A stretch of 23,557 nucleotides of DNA from Bacteroidales bacterium UBA5371 (GCA_002407855.1 DHPF01000004.1:42714-66270); one strand, 5' to 3'; shown: positions 8,696-17,830, counted from the stretch's first letter. The notes: generated by a model not told the origin, from the sequence alone. Translations and numbers: made by a program.

Positions 8696-9604
8696 ATGAT
8701 AATATTTTCAACCAAAGATGTTTCTAAAACCTATGCTAATCACAAAGCCTTAGATAAGGTCTCCATTGATGTGGAACAAGGAACTGTGTTTGGACTTTTA
8801 GGACCTAATGGAGCTGGAAAAACTACCCTTATACGCATTATTAATCAGATAACTGCCCCTGACGAAGGGGAGATTTTCTTTATGGGAGAAAAACTAAAAT
8901 TAGAGCATGTTCATCAAATAGGTTACTTACCTGAGGAAAGAGGTCTGTATAAGAAGATGAAGGTTGGTGAGCAGGCTATTTATCTTGCAGAATTGAAGGG
9001 AATAAAAAAGTCTGATGCGAAGAAAAGATTAGAATACTGGTTCAACAAATTTGATATCTTAAATTGGTGGGACAGAAAGGTTGAAGAGCTTTCAAAAGGT
9101 ATGCAGCAGAAAGTTCAATTTATTACTACCATTTTGCATGAACCTAAATTACTTATTTTTGACGAACCATTTAGTGGCTTTGACCCTATTAACGCTAATC
9201 TTCTTAAAGAAGAGATTCTTAATTTAAAAGATAAGGGAGCAACAGTCATTTTCTCTACACATAATATGGAATCGGTTGAAGCTCTTTGCGATTCCATTGC
9301 TTTAATTAATAAATCAAGGAAGATTTTAGATGGAAAGGTTGATGAAATAAAGCAAAGGTTTAAAAAGAATGAGTTTGAAATTGTTATCCCAAGACAAAAC
9401 GACATAAAAGATATGTTAATTGATGAAGTAGAATTGATTGAAAGTAGCTATTCTAATCAAACTCAAGTGTCTAAATTAAAAATCCCAAAAGGTTTAAATG
9501 CGGGGCTTTTAAGCAATATTCTTTCCCGTACAGACTTAATATCTTACAAGGAAATACTACCATCAATGAATGAAATTTTTATAGAAACTGTTAGTAATGA
9601 ATAA
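8696..9604 (+). CDS. ABC-2 type exporter, ATPase subunit (NatA-like)
   Basis: A 302-residue ATP-binding protein. Walker A is GPNGAGKTT (~37-45), the Q-loop region follows at NQITAPDEG, the signature is ELSKGMQQK (~131) and Walker B is LLIFDEPFSGFDP (~152). The H-loop reads STHNMES. After the ~215-residue nucleotide-binding domain comes the extra C-terminal domain usual in NatA/CcmA-type exporters. The permease gene overlaps its last 8 bases, so the two are translationally coupled and form one transporter. The substrate is unknown: NatAB expels Na+, but related pairs move drugs, lipids or proteins. Confidence 0.9.
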   Translation: MIIFSTKDVSKTYANHKALDKVSIDVEQGTVFGLLGPNGAGKTTLIRIINQITAPDEGEIFFMGEKLKLEHVHQIGYLPEERGLYKKMKVGEQAIYLAELKGIKKSDAKKRLEYWFNKFDILNWWDRKVEELSKGMQQKVQFITTILHEPKLLIFDEPFSGFDPINANLLKEEILNLKDKGATVIFSTHNMESVEALCDSIALINKSRKILDGKVDEIKQRFKKNEFEIVIPRQNDIKDMLIDEVELIESSYSNQTQVSKLKIPKGLNAGLLSNILSRTDLISYKEILPSMNEIFIETVSNE

Positions 9605-10946
9605 AATTGGAATTATAATTAGACGTGAGTATCTTACAAGGGTAAGGAAGAAATCTTTCATAGTAATGACTTTTTTAGGGCCTATTCTTATTGCTTCTTT
9701 ATGGATTATTCCTTTTTTCTTAGCTCAGAACTCCGAAACTCAATCTAAGATTTTGGTTGTTGATGAAACGCTTGTAGAAACTAATGGTGCAAGAACATCT
9801 TTATATTTAGACAAGTTCAAGAACAATAAAGAGCTTTCCTTTGAATATAGTTACGATATTGCTGAGGCTCAAAACCAATTGACCGAAGGCAAATACGATG
9901 CGGTGTTGGAGATTGTTAAATCTAACGATATGCCTCCTATTAAGTGTTTTTTATTTTACAGCGACAACGAACCTTCTCTTTCTTCGCAGGAAGCTATTCG
10001 TAGTCAGCTAACAAACATTTTTAAAGACCACGTATTAACTTACGATTATGGAATGAACGAAGCAGATTTAAAGTGGTTTAATGACCCTAAGATTGGCTTT
10101 TATTCAAAAGATATTCGTTCCGGAAAAGATTCTTACAAGGAGATAAAAACTGCTCTTGGCACCATTTCAGGTTTCTTAATTTATATGTTTATATTTATGT
10201 TTGGGGCACAGGTAATGAAATCTGTTTCTGAGGAAAAGACTAATCGTATTGTGGAAGTCTTGGTTTCATCCATAAAACCTATTCAGCTACTTATGGGGAA
10301 AATAGTAGCCTTAGCTTTTGTTGGACTTACACAATTTGTTTTATGGGTTCTGCTTTCTGTTGTCCTAATCTTTGGACTTCAATCTTTTTATCCTCAAACC
10401 TTTTCGGAGCCTCAAAAAGAGAACATTACCATTAATGAAAGAGTTATTAGTGTAGATAAATTTGAAACTGCTTCTTCTGGTTCAACAGAGGTTAATCAGA
10501 TAGTGCAAGGTCTTTTCTCTATAAACTATTTCTTGGTTATTGCAATGTTCTTATTCTATTTTATGGCTGGGTACTTTCTTTACGCTTCGCTTTTTGGAGC
10601 TGTTGGTGCTTTAATGGACGTTGATACAGATGGACAGCAGTTCACCCTACCCATAACCATACCTCTTATAATAGCTATGGTATGCTTCCCTATTATTATC
10701 AACGACCCTTCTGGTGTAGTTGCTTTTTGGCTCTCAATTATTCCTCTTACTTCACCTATGATTATGATGATGAGAATTCCTTTTGGGGTTCCATTTTGGG
10801 AGATTGCTCTTTCTATGAGCTTGATGATAGTGTTTATTTTGGGAGCGATGTGGCTTGCAGCTAAGATTTATAAAACAGGAATTCTAATGTATGGTAAGAA
10901 TATTACCTATAAAGAGATTTGGAAATGGTTTAAGTATAAGAATTAG
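9597..10946 (+). CDS. ABC-2 type exporter, permease subunit (NatB-like)
   Basis: A 449-residue membrane protein. One N-terminal helix (~20-43) is followed by a large extracytoplasmic domain (~45-180), then five or six helices (~190-215, 228-260, 310-345, 355-375, 380-400, 405-425). This is the ABC-2 membrane (NatB-like) layout. The motif SVSEEKTNRIVEVLVSSIKP after the second helix is the coupling helix characteristic of the family. The ATG lies inside the last codons of the ATPase gene. The downstream lipoprotein gene begins 65 bases later without an obvious promoter box, so the transcript may continue. Confidence 0.9.
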   Translation: MNKIGIIIRREYLTRVRKKSFIVMTFLGPILIASLWIIPFFLAQNSETQSKILVVDETLVETNGARTSLYLDKFKNNKELSFEYSYDIAEAQNQLTEGKYDAVLEIVKSNDMPPIKCFLFYSDNEPSLSSQEAIRSQLTNIFKDHVLTYDYGMNEADLKWFNDPKIGFYSKDIRSGKDSYKEIKTALGTISGFLIYMFIFMFGAQVMKSVSEEKTNRIVEVLVSSIKPIQLLMGKIVALAFVGLTQFVLWVLLSVVLIFGLQSFYPQTFSEPQKENITINERVISVDKFETASSGSTEVNQIVQGLFSINYFLVIAMFLFYFMAGYFLYASLFGAVGALMDVDTDGQQFTLPITIPLIIAMVCFPIIINDPSGVVAFWLSIIPLTSPMIMMMRIPFGVPFWEIALSMSLMIVFILGAMWLAAKIYKTGILMYGKNITYKEIWKWFKYKN

Positions 10947-11011
10947 TATAATTAGACATATAAAAAGTATATATATAATAACCAAAATTAATAATAAAAC
11001 AATAATGCCTT

Positions 11012-12679
11012 ATGAAAAAAAATATAATCTTTTATTTATTGGGGTTAGCACTAATTGGAGTTTCTTTTTTATCTTGTGTTGATGAAAGAGACTTTGATTT
11101 TGAGAGGATGACTCCAATCCCTATTAATTCTAATATTCATGTTAATAAATTAATTTCAGCAGAAGTAAAATTAAGTGACTTCTTTAACATTGATTCCCTT
11201 GAAGGACTTGATTTAAATTTAATGCATGATGCTGGTGGTGATTATTTAGAATTTTCTTTTTCTTTTGACACAATATTAAAACCAGAGGTTCCCAATATTG
11301 AAATTAATCCTAAAAACTTAGCATTACCTACTCTTAATTTGGGAGGAACTTCTTATGTAGGGAATATTTATTATCCTGAACTTTCACAAAATATGGCAAG
11401 TACCTCTGTTGATTTTCCTGAATTAGAAAATCAGCAAAGAGTAGATAGCTTATCGTTTATAGAGGGAAGTATGAATATTAGTGTTAATTCAAATATTAAT
11501 TATCCTGCTTATATGATTATTAAATCTAATAGCATTAAAAATAAATCTAATAATAGTACTTATATAGATACTATTGATTTAAGTCCAAGCAAAAGGAAAG
11601 GTATTGGTCAAAATACCATTAATTTGTCTAATTACAAAATGGTAGTAAATCAAAATAAATTACTTTTTGAATATCGTCTTTGTATTATGGCAAATGGTGC
11701 ATTGCTAGATTATAATGTCAGTTTAAACTTTTCTTTTAACAACTTAAAATATGATGTCATTTATGGGGTAATGGGAAGTGCTCCTTCTGACTTCTCAAAC
11801 ACTATAGATATACCTTTTTTCAAGTCTTCTGATATTTCTCAAATCTTTGAGGGAGGTCATTTCTCGTTAGAGAAGTTATTTGTTAATTTTATCACCGAAA
11901 CAAATAATGGAATTCCCGCTACAATCAATCTAACTAAACTTGGAGTTTATGACAAAGAAGATAATTTCCATAACATTGTAACTGACGAAAGCCAAAGATT
12001 ATTAACTGTTATTCCGGCTTCAAATCCTAACAGCATAGGAACAAATACAAAAAACGTTAATTTTGATGTAAACTTACTTAATCTTCCTCCTCAAAAAATA
12101 TCACACGGAGGTACGCTAACCCTAAACCCAAATAAGGTGAATTGTTTTTTAGTAAACGAACCATACATTAATGTTAAAGCAGAACTACATATACCTTTTA
12201 AAGGAAAGCTTAATGATTTAGATTATGAAACCTCTTTTTATAATGATTTATATGGAGAAAATCAAGACGCCGAAACTTATGCAAATTACATTAGTTCCGC
12301 TACTATATATTTAGATTTAACAAATTATTTCCCAATAAGTATTGGTGCTGAACTTTATGGAATTGATACAAATGGTAATGAAATAGGTAAAATATTAAAC
12401 ATAAATAATGGGGATGATAATATTCTTATAAATGGTGCTAATGTTGATAATAATGGAAATATTTTAACACCTGTTTCAAAGAAAACTACAATACATGCCA
12501 ATAGAACAAATGTTGATATTTTAAAAAGGTCTAAGAAACTTAAGATTAAACTGAAACTTAACTCCTCATCTGTAAATAATGTTAAGCCATTTATAAGATT
12601 CCAAAAAGAATTTAAAATTGTTGTCAATGCAGGTGTTGATTTAAATATTAGTACTACTATTAACCCATTTAATAATTAA
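11012..12679 (+). CDS. Large predicted lipoprotein, unknown function
   Basis: A 555-residue protein. The N-terminus (MKKNIIFYLLGLALIGVSFLSC) is a signal peptide ending in a lipobox-like FLSC with Cys at about residue 22, so it is probably lipidated and held at the outer membrane. The mature part is Asn/Ile/Leu-rich with alternating beta-strand character and no motif I can name. It lies nine bases before the barrel gene, which strongly suggests the two products work together at the outer membrane. I recognise no family with confidence; a role as periplasmic or surface partner of the barrel is inference. Base composition is like its neighbours. Confidence 0.75.
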   Translation: MKKNIIFYLLGLALIGVSFLSCVDERDFDFERMTPIPINSNIHVNKLISAEVKLSDFFNIDSLEGLDLNLMHDAGGDYLEFSFSFDTILKPEVPNIEINPKNLALPTLNLGGTSYVGNIYYPELSQNMASTSVDFPELENQQRVDSLSFIEGSMNISVNSNINYPAYMIIKSNSIKNKSNNSTYIDTIDLSPSKRKGIGQNTINLSNYKMVVNQNKLLFEYRLCIMANGALLDYNVSLNFSFNNLKYDVIYGVMGSAPSDFSNTIDIPFFKSSDISQIFEGGHFSLEKLFVNFITETNNGIPATINLTKLGVYDKEDNFHNIVTDESQRLLTVIPASNPNSIGTNTKNVNFDVNLLNLPPQKISHGGTLTLNPNKVNCFLVNEPYINVKAELHIPFKGKLNDLDYETSFYNDLYGENQDAETYANYISSATIYLDLTNYFPISIGAELYGIDTNGNEIGKILNINNGDDNILINGANVDNNGNILTPVSKKTTIHANRTNVDILKRSKKLKIKLKLNSSSVNNVKPFIRFQKEFKIVVNAGVDLNISTTINPFNN

Positions 12680-12687
12680 GAGATGCT

Positions 12688-13089
12688 ATGAAAAAATTAT
12701 TTATAAATATATTGTTTGCTTTTTCAATTGTATTAGTATCAAATAATACACAAGCTCAATATTCAGATATTACTTATTTTATGAGAAGTACTCCATTTGC
12801 TTATAAAATGAATCCAGCCATAATGCCTACTGCTTCAATGTATATTAATTACCCTGTGCTTTCTGGTATTAATGTTAATTTTGGAACTTCTGGCTTTGCA
12901 TACAATGACCTTATCAAGAGACGGGATGATGATTCTCTAATGATTGACTTTAAAAGTTTTTATGATGCATTAAGTGATAGAAATTATATCAGATTAGATG
13001 GGAATTTTGAAATTCTTGGATTCGGATTTAATATAGGCGAAAAGAATTATTTGTCTTTTGGAGTAGATTTGATATCGATTCTCGATTAA
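12688..13089 (+). pseudogene. DUF5723-like outer-membrane barrel, N-terminal part (frameshifted)
   Basis: This 133-codon reading frame holds a signal peptide (MKKLFINILFAFSIVLVSNNTQAQ) and the start of a barrel-type protein with the landmarks RSTPFAYKMNPAIMP and RRDDDSLMIDF, which I associate with the DUF5723 family of Bacteroidota. Around 13060-13067 the frame leaves the expected beta-strand pattern and reaches TAA at 13087-13089. The -1 frame continues the protein: after SFGV comes RFDIDSRLSFSKDLFGFL. The full product would be about 485 residues. One missing base would explain it. It may be a sequencing or assembly error, a recent inactivating mutation, or less likely a programmed shift. 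Confidence 0.7.
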
Positions 13090-14144
13090 GTTTTTCTAAA
13101 GATTTATTTGGGTTCTTATCCGGAGAAAGATTTTCTAAAAACGAAACAATTGATATATTCACAAAAGATATTCTTTCTATTAATTCATACCTCTCCACTT
13201 CAATAGGATACACAAGAGTTATTAATGACAAAATTAATGTCGGAGGTAGATTAAAATTATTATTTGGAATAGCTAATGTGTACTCAGAAGAATCTGAATT
13301 AACAATAACACAAGATAATAGTGGATTAACAGCACAAGGCAATTTTTTAATTAGAACTTCTAACTTAGCTGGAAAAATTGATTTTTCAGGAGTTAATGAT
13401 TCAACCAATAAAGACAAGTTTAATTTAGATTCCCCTATTAATGCTTCAAATATTTTTAAAAATATGGGACTTGGAATAGATTTAGGGGCAACTTATAAGT
13501 TAAATGATAAAATGTTGTTTAGTTTTAGTATTAAAGATCTTGGATTCATTAATTGGACTACAAATGCAACAAATATTGTTTCAAAAAATCCAAATGGAAA
13601 ATATACATTTAGAGGTTTTGAAAACATTGCTACAGATTCAAGTTTTTCTAATCAACTTGAACAAATTGGAGATAGTGTAATTCAAGCCTTAGATGTAAAA
13701 ACAACAGAAGGAGAAGCTTACTCAACTATGTTACCTACAAAAGTGTATATCGGATATACATGGAACTTTGCTAAAACTCAATATTTAAATGCTCTTTATA
13801 AAGCCACAATAGGAAACAACTATTTTGACAATCACTTATCCATCTTCTACTCACTGCAATTAGAAAGATTTCTAAATGTTTCTCTTGGAAACACTTTTGC
13901 CTTTGAAAATAATTTTCATAATATTAAGCCTTTCAATCCAAGTGTTGCTCTTAACTTTAATGTATATGCTCTGAATTTATATGTTGGTAGCTCTTTAAAT
14001 TCATCATATAACGTTGCCAAAATGACTGGGGTTAATTTCTTTTTTGGAATAAACTTAGCATTAGGGTATAATGATCTTTTAAAGCAAAAAGATAAAGACA
14101 AGAATAAAGACGATGAGAGTCAAATTCCTGAAAAGAGTAAATAA
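13065..14144 (+). pseudogene. DUF5723-like outer-membrane barrel, C-terminal part (frameshifted)
   Basis: About 359 codons in the -1 frame relative to the N-terminal part, unbroken to the stop at 14144. A GTG at 13278 could serve as an internal start, but the protein-like sequence begins far upstream of it (SRLSFSKDLFGFLSG, then INSYLSTSIGYTRVINDKINVGGRLKLLFG), so this is a continuation, not a separate gene. Amphipathic beta-strands run throughout, ending with NLYVGSSLNSSYN and GVNFFFGINLALGYNDLL, followed by a charged tail of Lys, Asp and Glu. Such barrels sit in the outer membrane; no transport function is known to me. The absence of any further stop argues that the break is very recent or artefactual. 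Confidence 0.7.
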
Positions 14145-14154
14145 TAATGATTGA

Positions 14155-14292
14155 ATGCTCTTTTTAGAATCAAATTCTAAAAAATTAGAATCAAGTTTCA
14201 GCAAATTAAAACTAAGATCTAATTTATTCAAATCAAATCATAGTGGTTTATTATACTTAGTTGCAAACTACGGGTTAAGATTTGGTATTTAA
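14155..14292 (+). CDS. Possible 45-codon heptad-repeat small protein
   Basis: ATG at 14155, ten bases after the barrel stop, TAA at 14290. The first part reads LESNSKK, LESSFSK and LKLRSNL heptads in phase with the 21-bp units; the second part is more ordinary sequence, ending LLYLVANYGLRFGI. It is basic (many Lys/Arg, few acidic residues) and could form a short amphipathic helix followed by a hydrophobic strand. Of all repeat loci in this window this has the best-formed reading frame, with an ATG and a non-repetitive tail, but coding status is unproven and no function can be given. Confidence 0.25.
   Translation: MLFLESNSKKLESSFSKLKLRSNLFKSNHSGLLYLVANYGLRFGI
14164..14247. repeat. 21-bp repeat locus D (four decaying units)
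   Basis: Units start at 14164, 14185, 14206 and 14227. The first two keep TTAGAATCAA; the third starts TTAAAACTAAGATC and the fourth TTCAAATCAAATC. The first unit also forms a small hairpin, TTTTTAGAA at 14161-14169 with TTCTAAAAA at 14175-14183. The rest of the 14145-14555 gap holds AT-rich sequence with recurring GGTTTA/GGGTTA words (14269-14370) and the promoter box at 14418; I see no other gene or RNA in it. Confidence 0.8.
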
Positions 14293-14417
14293 AACTAAGG
14301 TTTAGTTTTGTCAATTTTAGCTTATGGGTTAGGGTTTAATGATTAAGGTTCAAACCTTTATTTAAACCATTTAGAGATTTATTTATATCTATTTACCTGA
14401 GATATTAAATAAATTCA

Positions 14418-14425
14418 TAACTTTG
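14418..14425 (+). promoter_or_regulatory. Possible -7 box TAACTTTG for the PorW-like operon
   Basis: TAACTTTGAAG matches TAnnTTTG but sits about 130 bases before the assigned TTG start and lacks a clear TTG -33 element. If used, it gives a leader of about 125 bases. No nearer match was found. Confidence 0.3.
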
Positions 14426-14555
14426 AAGCCACAAAATGATTTTTTCAAAATCTGATTTGGGAAATTATTATAGAAAAACTTAATGTTTATAAAATATATC
14501 TGCACATTTTGTAGTTATTATGTGTTAGTATTATTGAATTTTAGAGATTTTTATA

Positions 14556-17363
14556 TTGAATAAGTGGTTTAAAATATATCGCAGGCTAATATTTTTACTT
14601 GTTTTTGCATCTATTTTTGTGGCATGTTCCACCAAAAAGAACAAATGGTATAATAGAGCTTATCATAGAACTGTTGCTCATTATAATGCTTATTGGAATG
14701 GAAACGATGCCTACAAACAAGGTGTGAAATCTATTGAAGAAAACCAGAAAGACGATTTTTCAAGGATATTACCTGTTTTTAAGGTGGGGACTTTGGAGCA
14801 AGCCTCTTCGGCTAAACCTAATATGGAAAGGGCTATTGAGAAAGGCTCAAAGGTTATCAAGAAACACTCTATGTTTTTCAATAAAAAAGAGAGAAATCCT
14901 GAAATAAAAAAGGCTTATTTACTCATTGGTAAGGCAAGTTTCTATAAAAAGGACTATAAGGTTGCCCAAGCAACCTTCCGCCATATTATTTCTGGATGGA
15001 AAGACGAGCCTATTATGTATGAGGCTATGATTTGGCAAGCCTTTACTTCTTGTATGGAAAAAGATTATTCTTTATCTGGAAGTATTTTAGACCAGGTTCG
15101 CAATAGGATTGCTGATAAGAAAGCTCCAAAGAGTTTGAATAAATTCCTATATAGTGTATATGCAGAGAATGCAATTGCTCAAAAGAATTATGGCAAAGCA
15201 TTAGAGTATATTCAACTTGCAAAACAATATTCCAAATCTCGTTCTTTTGACACACGTTTGATGTTTATTGAAGGGCAACTCTATCAACAAGCTGGCGAAC
15301 TAACAGAGGCAAGTAAGATATTTGGCAAGGTTGCCCTAAGGTCTAAGAATTACGATATGCAGTTTGCAGCTCAGCTTCGTCAGGCGATGTGTTATGACCC
15401 AAAGAAAGAGAATAGCAAGAGAATTACTGCCAAATTGGAAAAGATGGCTGAGGAAATAAAAAACCTTGAATATAAAGATCAGATATACTATGCCTTAGGT
15501 GAGATTGCTTTCAAGGATAAGAACGTTACCAAAGCTTGTGAATATTGGGCAAAATCTGTTTCCTCTTCTATCAGCAATAATAATCAAAAGATAGCTTCAT
15601 CGCTTAGATTTGCCGATGTAAATTACGATTTATTGGAAAAATATGAGCCTGCTCACGATTATTACGACACTGCTCTATCGGTTATGACTAAGGATTATCC
15701 ATCCTATGACCAAATAAAAAGCAAGCAAGTTGTATTAGGAAACTTGGTTACTAATTTAAGAATAGTTACGCGTTGGGATAGCTTGGTTGCTTTAAGTAAT
15801 TTGAGTGAGGCTGAGCTGAATAAAAAGATAGATGGTTGGATTGCAGAATACAAAAAAAAGCAAGAAGAGAAGAGAAAAGCTGAACAATTAGCACAGCAAT
15901 TATTAAATCAAGCCTCAAGAACAAATCCCTATGAGCAAATGCGAGGACAAAGTTCATGGTATTTTTATAATAACAGCACTGTTCAAGCAGGTAAAACAGA
16001 GTTTATGCGTATTTGGGGAGCAAGAAAATATGAAGACAATTGGCGTTTGAGTGATAAGGAATCGAGTTTTGATTTTGATGATGCAGATATGGATTCTACT
16101 CAATTTGATGCCGATTCCTTAGGTGAGGATGGTAAACCCAAGAAACCTCAACTTGCTGCCAATAATAACCCTGAGTCAAGAGAATTTTACACAAAAGACA
16201 TCCCACGCACAAAAGAAAAAAAGGATTCTATTGATTATGACATCTCAAAAGCTCTTCTAACAGCTGGTTACATTTATTACCAAGGTCTTTCTAATAATCC
16301 AAAGGCTATCGAAACGTTTTTGGAGCTTCAAAGACGATACCCTTCATTCCCTACCACCCTTCCTTCTTCCTATCATCTTTATACTATTTATGACAAAATA
16401 GGACAAACACCTAATGCTAATTATTATAAGAATAAAGTTCTTAATGAGTATCCTGAGAGTGAGTTTGCAATGATGATACAAAACCCTGACTATTGGCAAG
16501 AACTCTCTTTGACAAATAGTGCAGCAGAAAAGCAATATAAGGAGATTTATGACGCTTACGAGATGAAGAACTACCCATTAGTTATAACCAAAGCCCAGCA
16601 AGCTATTGAGACTATTCATATTGGACCTTATATTCCACGATTGCTATATTTGGAAGCTCTTGCAAAGGGTAAGCTTTATGGGATTGACTCGCTTATGAAC
16701 GACTTAAATTTGATTGTTTATAACTACCCATCTCATTCAATCACACCTACAATTGAAAACCAGTTGAAATACCTTAGCTCAAATTATAATATTGCAAGTC
16801 AAAATTTAGCCTACAAGGAATCAATTAGGGAAAAGAAAAAAGAAGCCCCCTCAAGGCAAAACACAATAGGTGATAAAGAAACAAAAGATGAAGAAAAGAA
16901 AAAGCAGGAAGAGGAGTTAATTGACCATACAACAATTAATGATGAAGATATATTAGATGCTGCAAGTTTAATTTATCGTTATAGAGATATGGAGTATTTC
17001 TATGTTATATTATTTAATGATGATAAACTGAACGCTTCCGAACTAAAAATAAAATATTCTGACTTTAATGCTAAATATTATGGAGCTGAAATTTTGCAAC
17101 TAACCTCTTTACTTTTCACTATGCAAGAACAGATGATAACAATTGATAGGTTCCCAAGCATTGAAAAAGCCATGCTCTACTATCAGTCTATTATTTCAAA
17201 CAACGAAGTACTTAATGGAATTGATCCTTCTCTTTATACTCATTTTATTATTTCCACTCAAAACTATCCAACTTTCTATAAGCAGAAAAATGTTCCTGCG
17301 TATATGAAGTTCTTTAATATATTCTACTTAAAGCCACTTGAAAAGGATAAGGAAAAGAAGTAA
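14556..17363 (+). CDS. porW: PorW/SprE-like T9SS-associated TPR lipoprotein
   Basis: A 935-residue lipoprotein. The signal peptide (LIFLLVFASIFVAC) ends at a lipidation cysteine near residue 24, followed by STKKNKWYNRAYHRTVAHYNAYWNGN, the typical opening of the PorW/SprE family. PorW/SprE is an outer-membrane lipoprotein needed for T9SS function and gliding in Flavobacterium, linking the PorKN ring to the secretion channel. Tetratricopeptide-like helical pairs fill about residues 100-400 and 560-700; a charged low-complexity stretch (~770-795) is rich in Lys/Glu. The only usable start is TTG at 14556, since the next Met is past residue 90 and would lose the signal peptide. Bactofilin follows 68 bases later with no promoter box, so an operon is likely. 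It pairs functionally with the sorting-domain cargo at 5018. Confidence 0.75.
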   Translation: MNKWFKIYRRLIFLLVFASIFVACSTKKNKWYNRAYHRTVAHYNAYWNGNDAYKQGVKSIEENQKDDFSRILPVFKVGTLEQASSAKPNMERAIEKGSKVIKKHSMFFNKKERNPEIKKAYLLIGKASFYKKDYKVAQATFRHIISGWKDEPIMYEAMIWQAFTSCMEKDYSLSGSILDQVRNRIADKKAPKSLNKFLYSVYAENAIAQKNYGKALEYIQLAKQYSKSRSFDTRLMFIEGQLYQQAGELTEASKIFGKVALRSKNYDMQFAAQLRQAMCYDPKKENSKRITAKLEKMAEEIKNLEYKDQIYYALGEIAFKDKNVTKACEYWAKSVSSSISNNNQKIASSLRFADVNYDLLEKYEPAHDYYDTALSVMTKDYPSYDQIKSKQVVLGNLVTNLRIVTRWDSLVALSNLSEAELNKKIDGWIAEYKKKQEEKRKAEQLAQQLLNQASRTNPYEQMRGQSSWYFYNNSTVQAGKTEFMRIWGARKYEDNWRLSDKESSFDFDDADMDSTQFDADSLGEDGKPKKPQLAANNNPESREFYTKDIPRTKEKKDSIDYDISKALLTAGYIYYQGLSNNPKAIETFLELQRRYPSFPTTLPSSYHLYTIYDKIGQTPNANYYKNKVLNEYPESEFAMMIQNPDYWQELSLTNSAAEKQYKEIYDAYEMKNYPLVITKAQQAIETIHIGPYIPRLLYLEALAKGKLYGIDSLMNDLNLIVYNYPSHSITPTIENQLKYLSSNYNIASQNLAYKESIREKKKEAPSRQNTIGDKETKDEEKKKQEEELIDHTTINDEDILDAASLIYRYRDMEYFYVILFNDDKLNASELKIKYSDFNAKYYGAEILQLTSLLFTMQEQMITIDRFPSIEKAMLYYQSIISNNEVLNGIDPSLYTHFIISTQNYPTFYKQKNVPAYMKFFNIFYLKPLEKDKEKK

Positions 17364-17431
17364 CATAATATAATTAGATAACTATAAATTAAATTTTACG
17401 TAATAAAGAATTATAAACAAAAAACATAAAA

Positions 17432-17830
17432 ATGATGGCAAAATTAAATTATGAACAAGAAAGTGGGAGTATTGCAAATGTTATTAGCAGCTTAACAACA
17501 ATTAAAGGAGATGTTATATCTGATGGAGATTTGAAAATAGATGGTATTGTGGAGGGTTCTCTAAATATAAAAGGAAAGCTTGTCATTGGACAAAGTGGTG
17601 CTATTATTGGAAATATCAATTGTCAGAATGCAGATATATCGGGCAAGGTTGAAGGAAATATTAATGTAAAAGAACTTCTATGTTTACAAAATAACTCAAA
17701 AATTAATGGGGATATATCTATTGGGAAATTATCTATTGAACCTGGTGCTGGATTTACAGGAAAATGTAGTATGGCTTCTTCTCAAAAGACAACCATAGAA
17801 CAACCTAAAACATTTAATCCACAAATATAA
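17432..17830 (+). CDS. Bactofilin-family cytoskeletal protein
   Basis: A 132-residue protein with a bactofilin (DUF583/PF04519) core at about residues 20-110. Short repeats alternate hydrophobic residues with Gly at turns (TTIKGDVISDGDLKIDGIVEG, LNIKGKLVIGQSGAIIGNI, ADISGKVEGNI), the pattern of the right-handed beta-helix. The flanks are short and disordered, as usual for proteins that polymerise without nucleotide into membrane-attached filaments. Bactofilins position envelope or wall-synthesis machinery. Two adjacent ATG codons (17432, 17435) could start it. It lies between the PorW-like gene and a small membrane protein gene 11 bases downstream. Confidence 0.9.
   Translation: MMAKLNYEQESGSIANVISSLTTIKGDVISDGDLKIDGIVEGSLNIKGKLVIGQSGAIIGNINCQNADISGKVEGNINVKELLCLQNNSKINGDISIGKLSIEPGAGFTGKCSMASSQKTTIEQPKTFNPQI

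Noticed and set aside
13050..13070. Programmed -1 ribosomal frameshift
   Set aside because: No X-XXY-YYZ slippery heptamer or clear downstream pseudoknot was seen; a sequence error or mutation is simpler.
13278..14144. Independent gene starting at GTG 13278
   Set aside because: Protein-like barrel sequence in this frame begins more than 200 bases earlier and continues the upstream gene, so it is the second half of a frameshifted gene.
14269..14370. Telomere-like GGGTTA repeat
   Set aside because: The words are irregular and few; there is no regular hexamer repeat, and a circular bacterial chromosome gives no reason to expect one.
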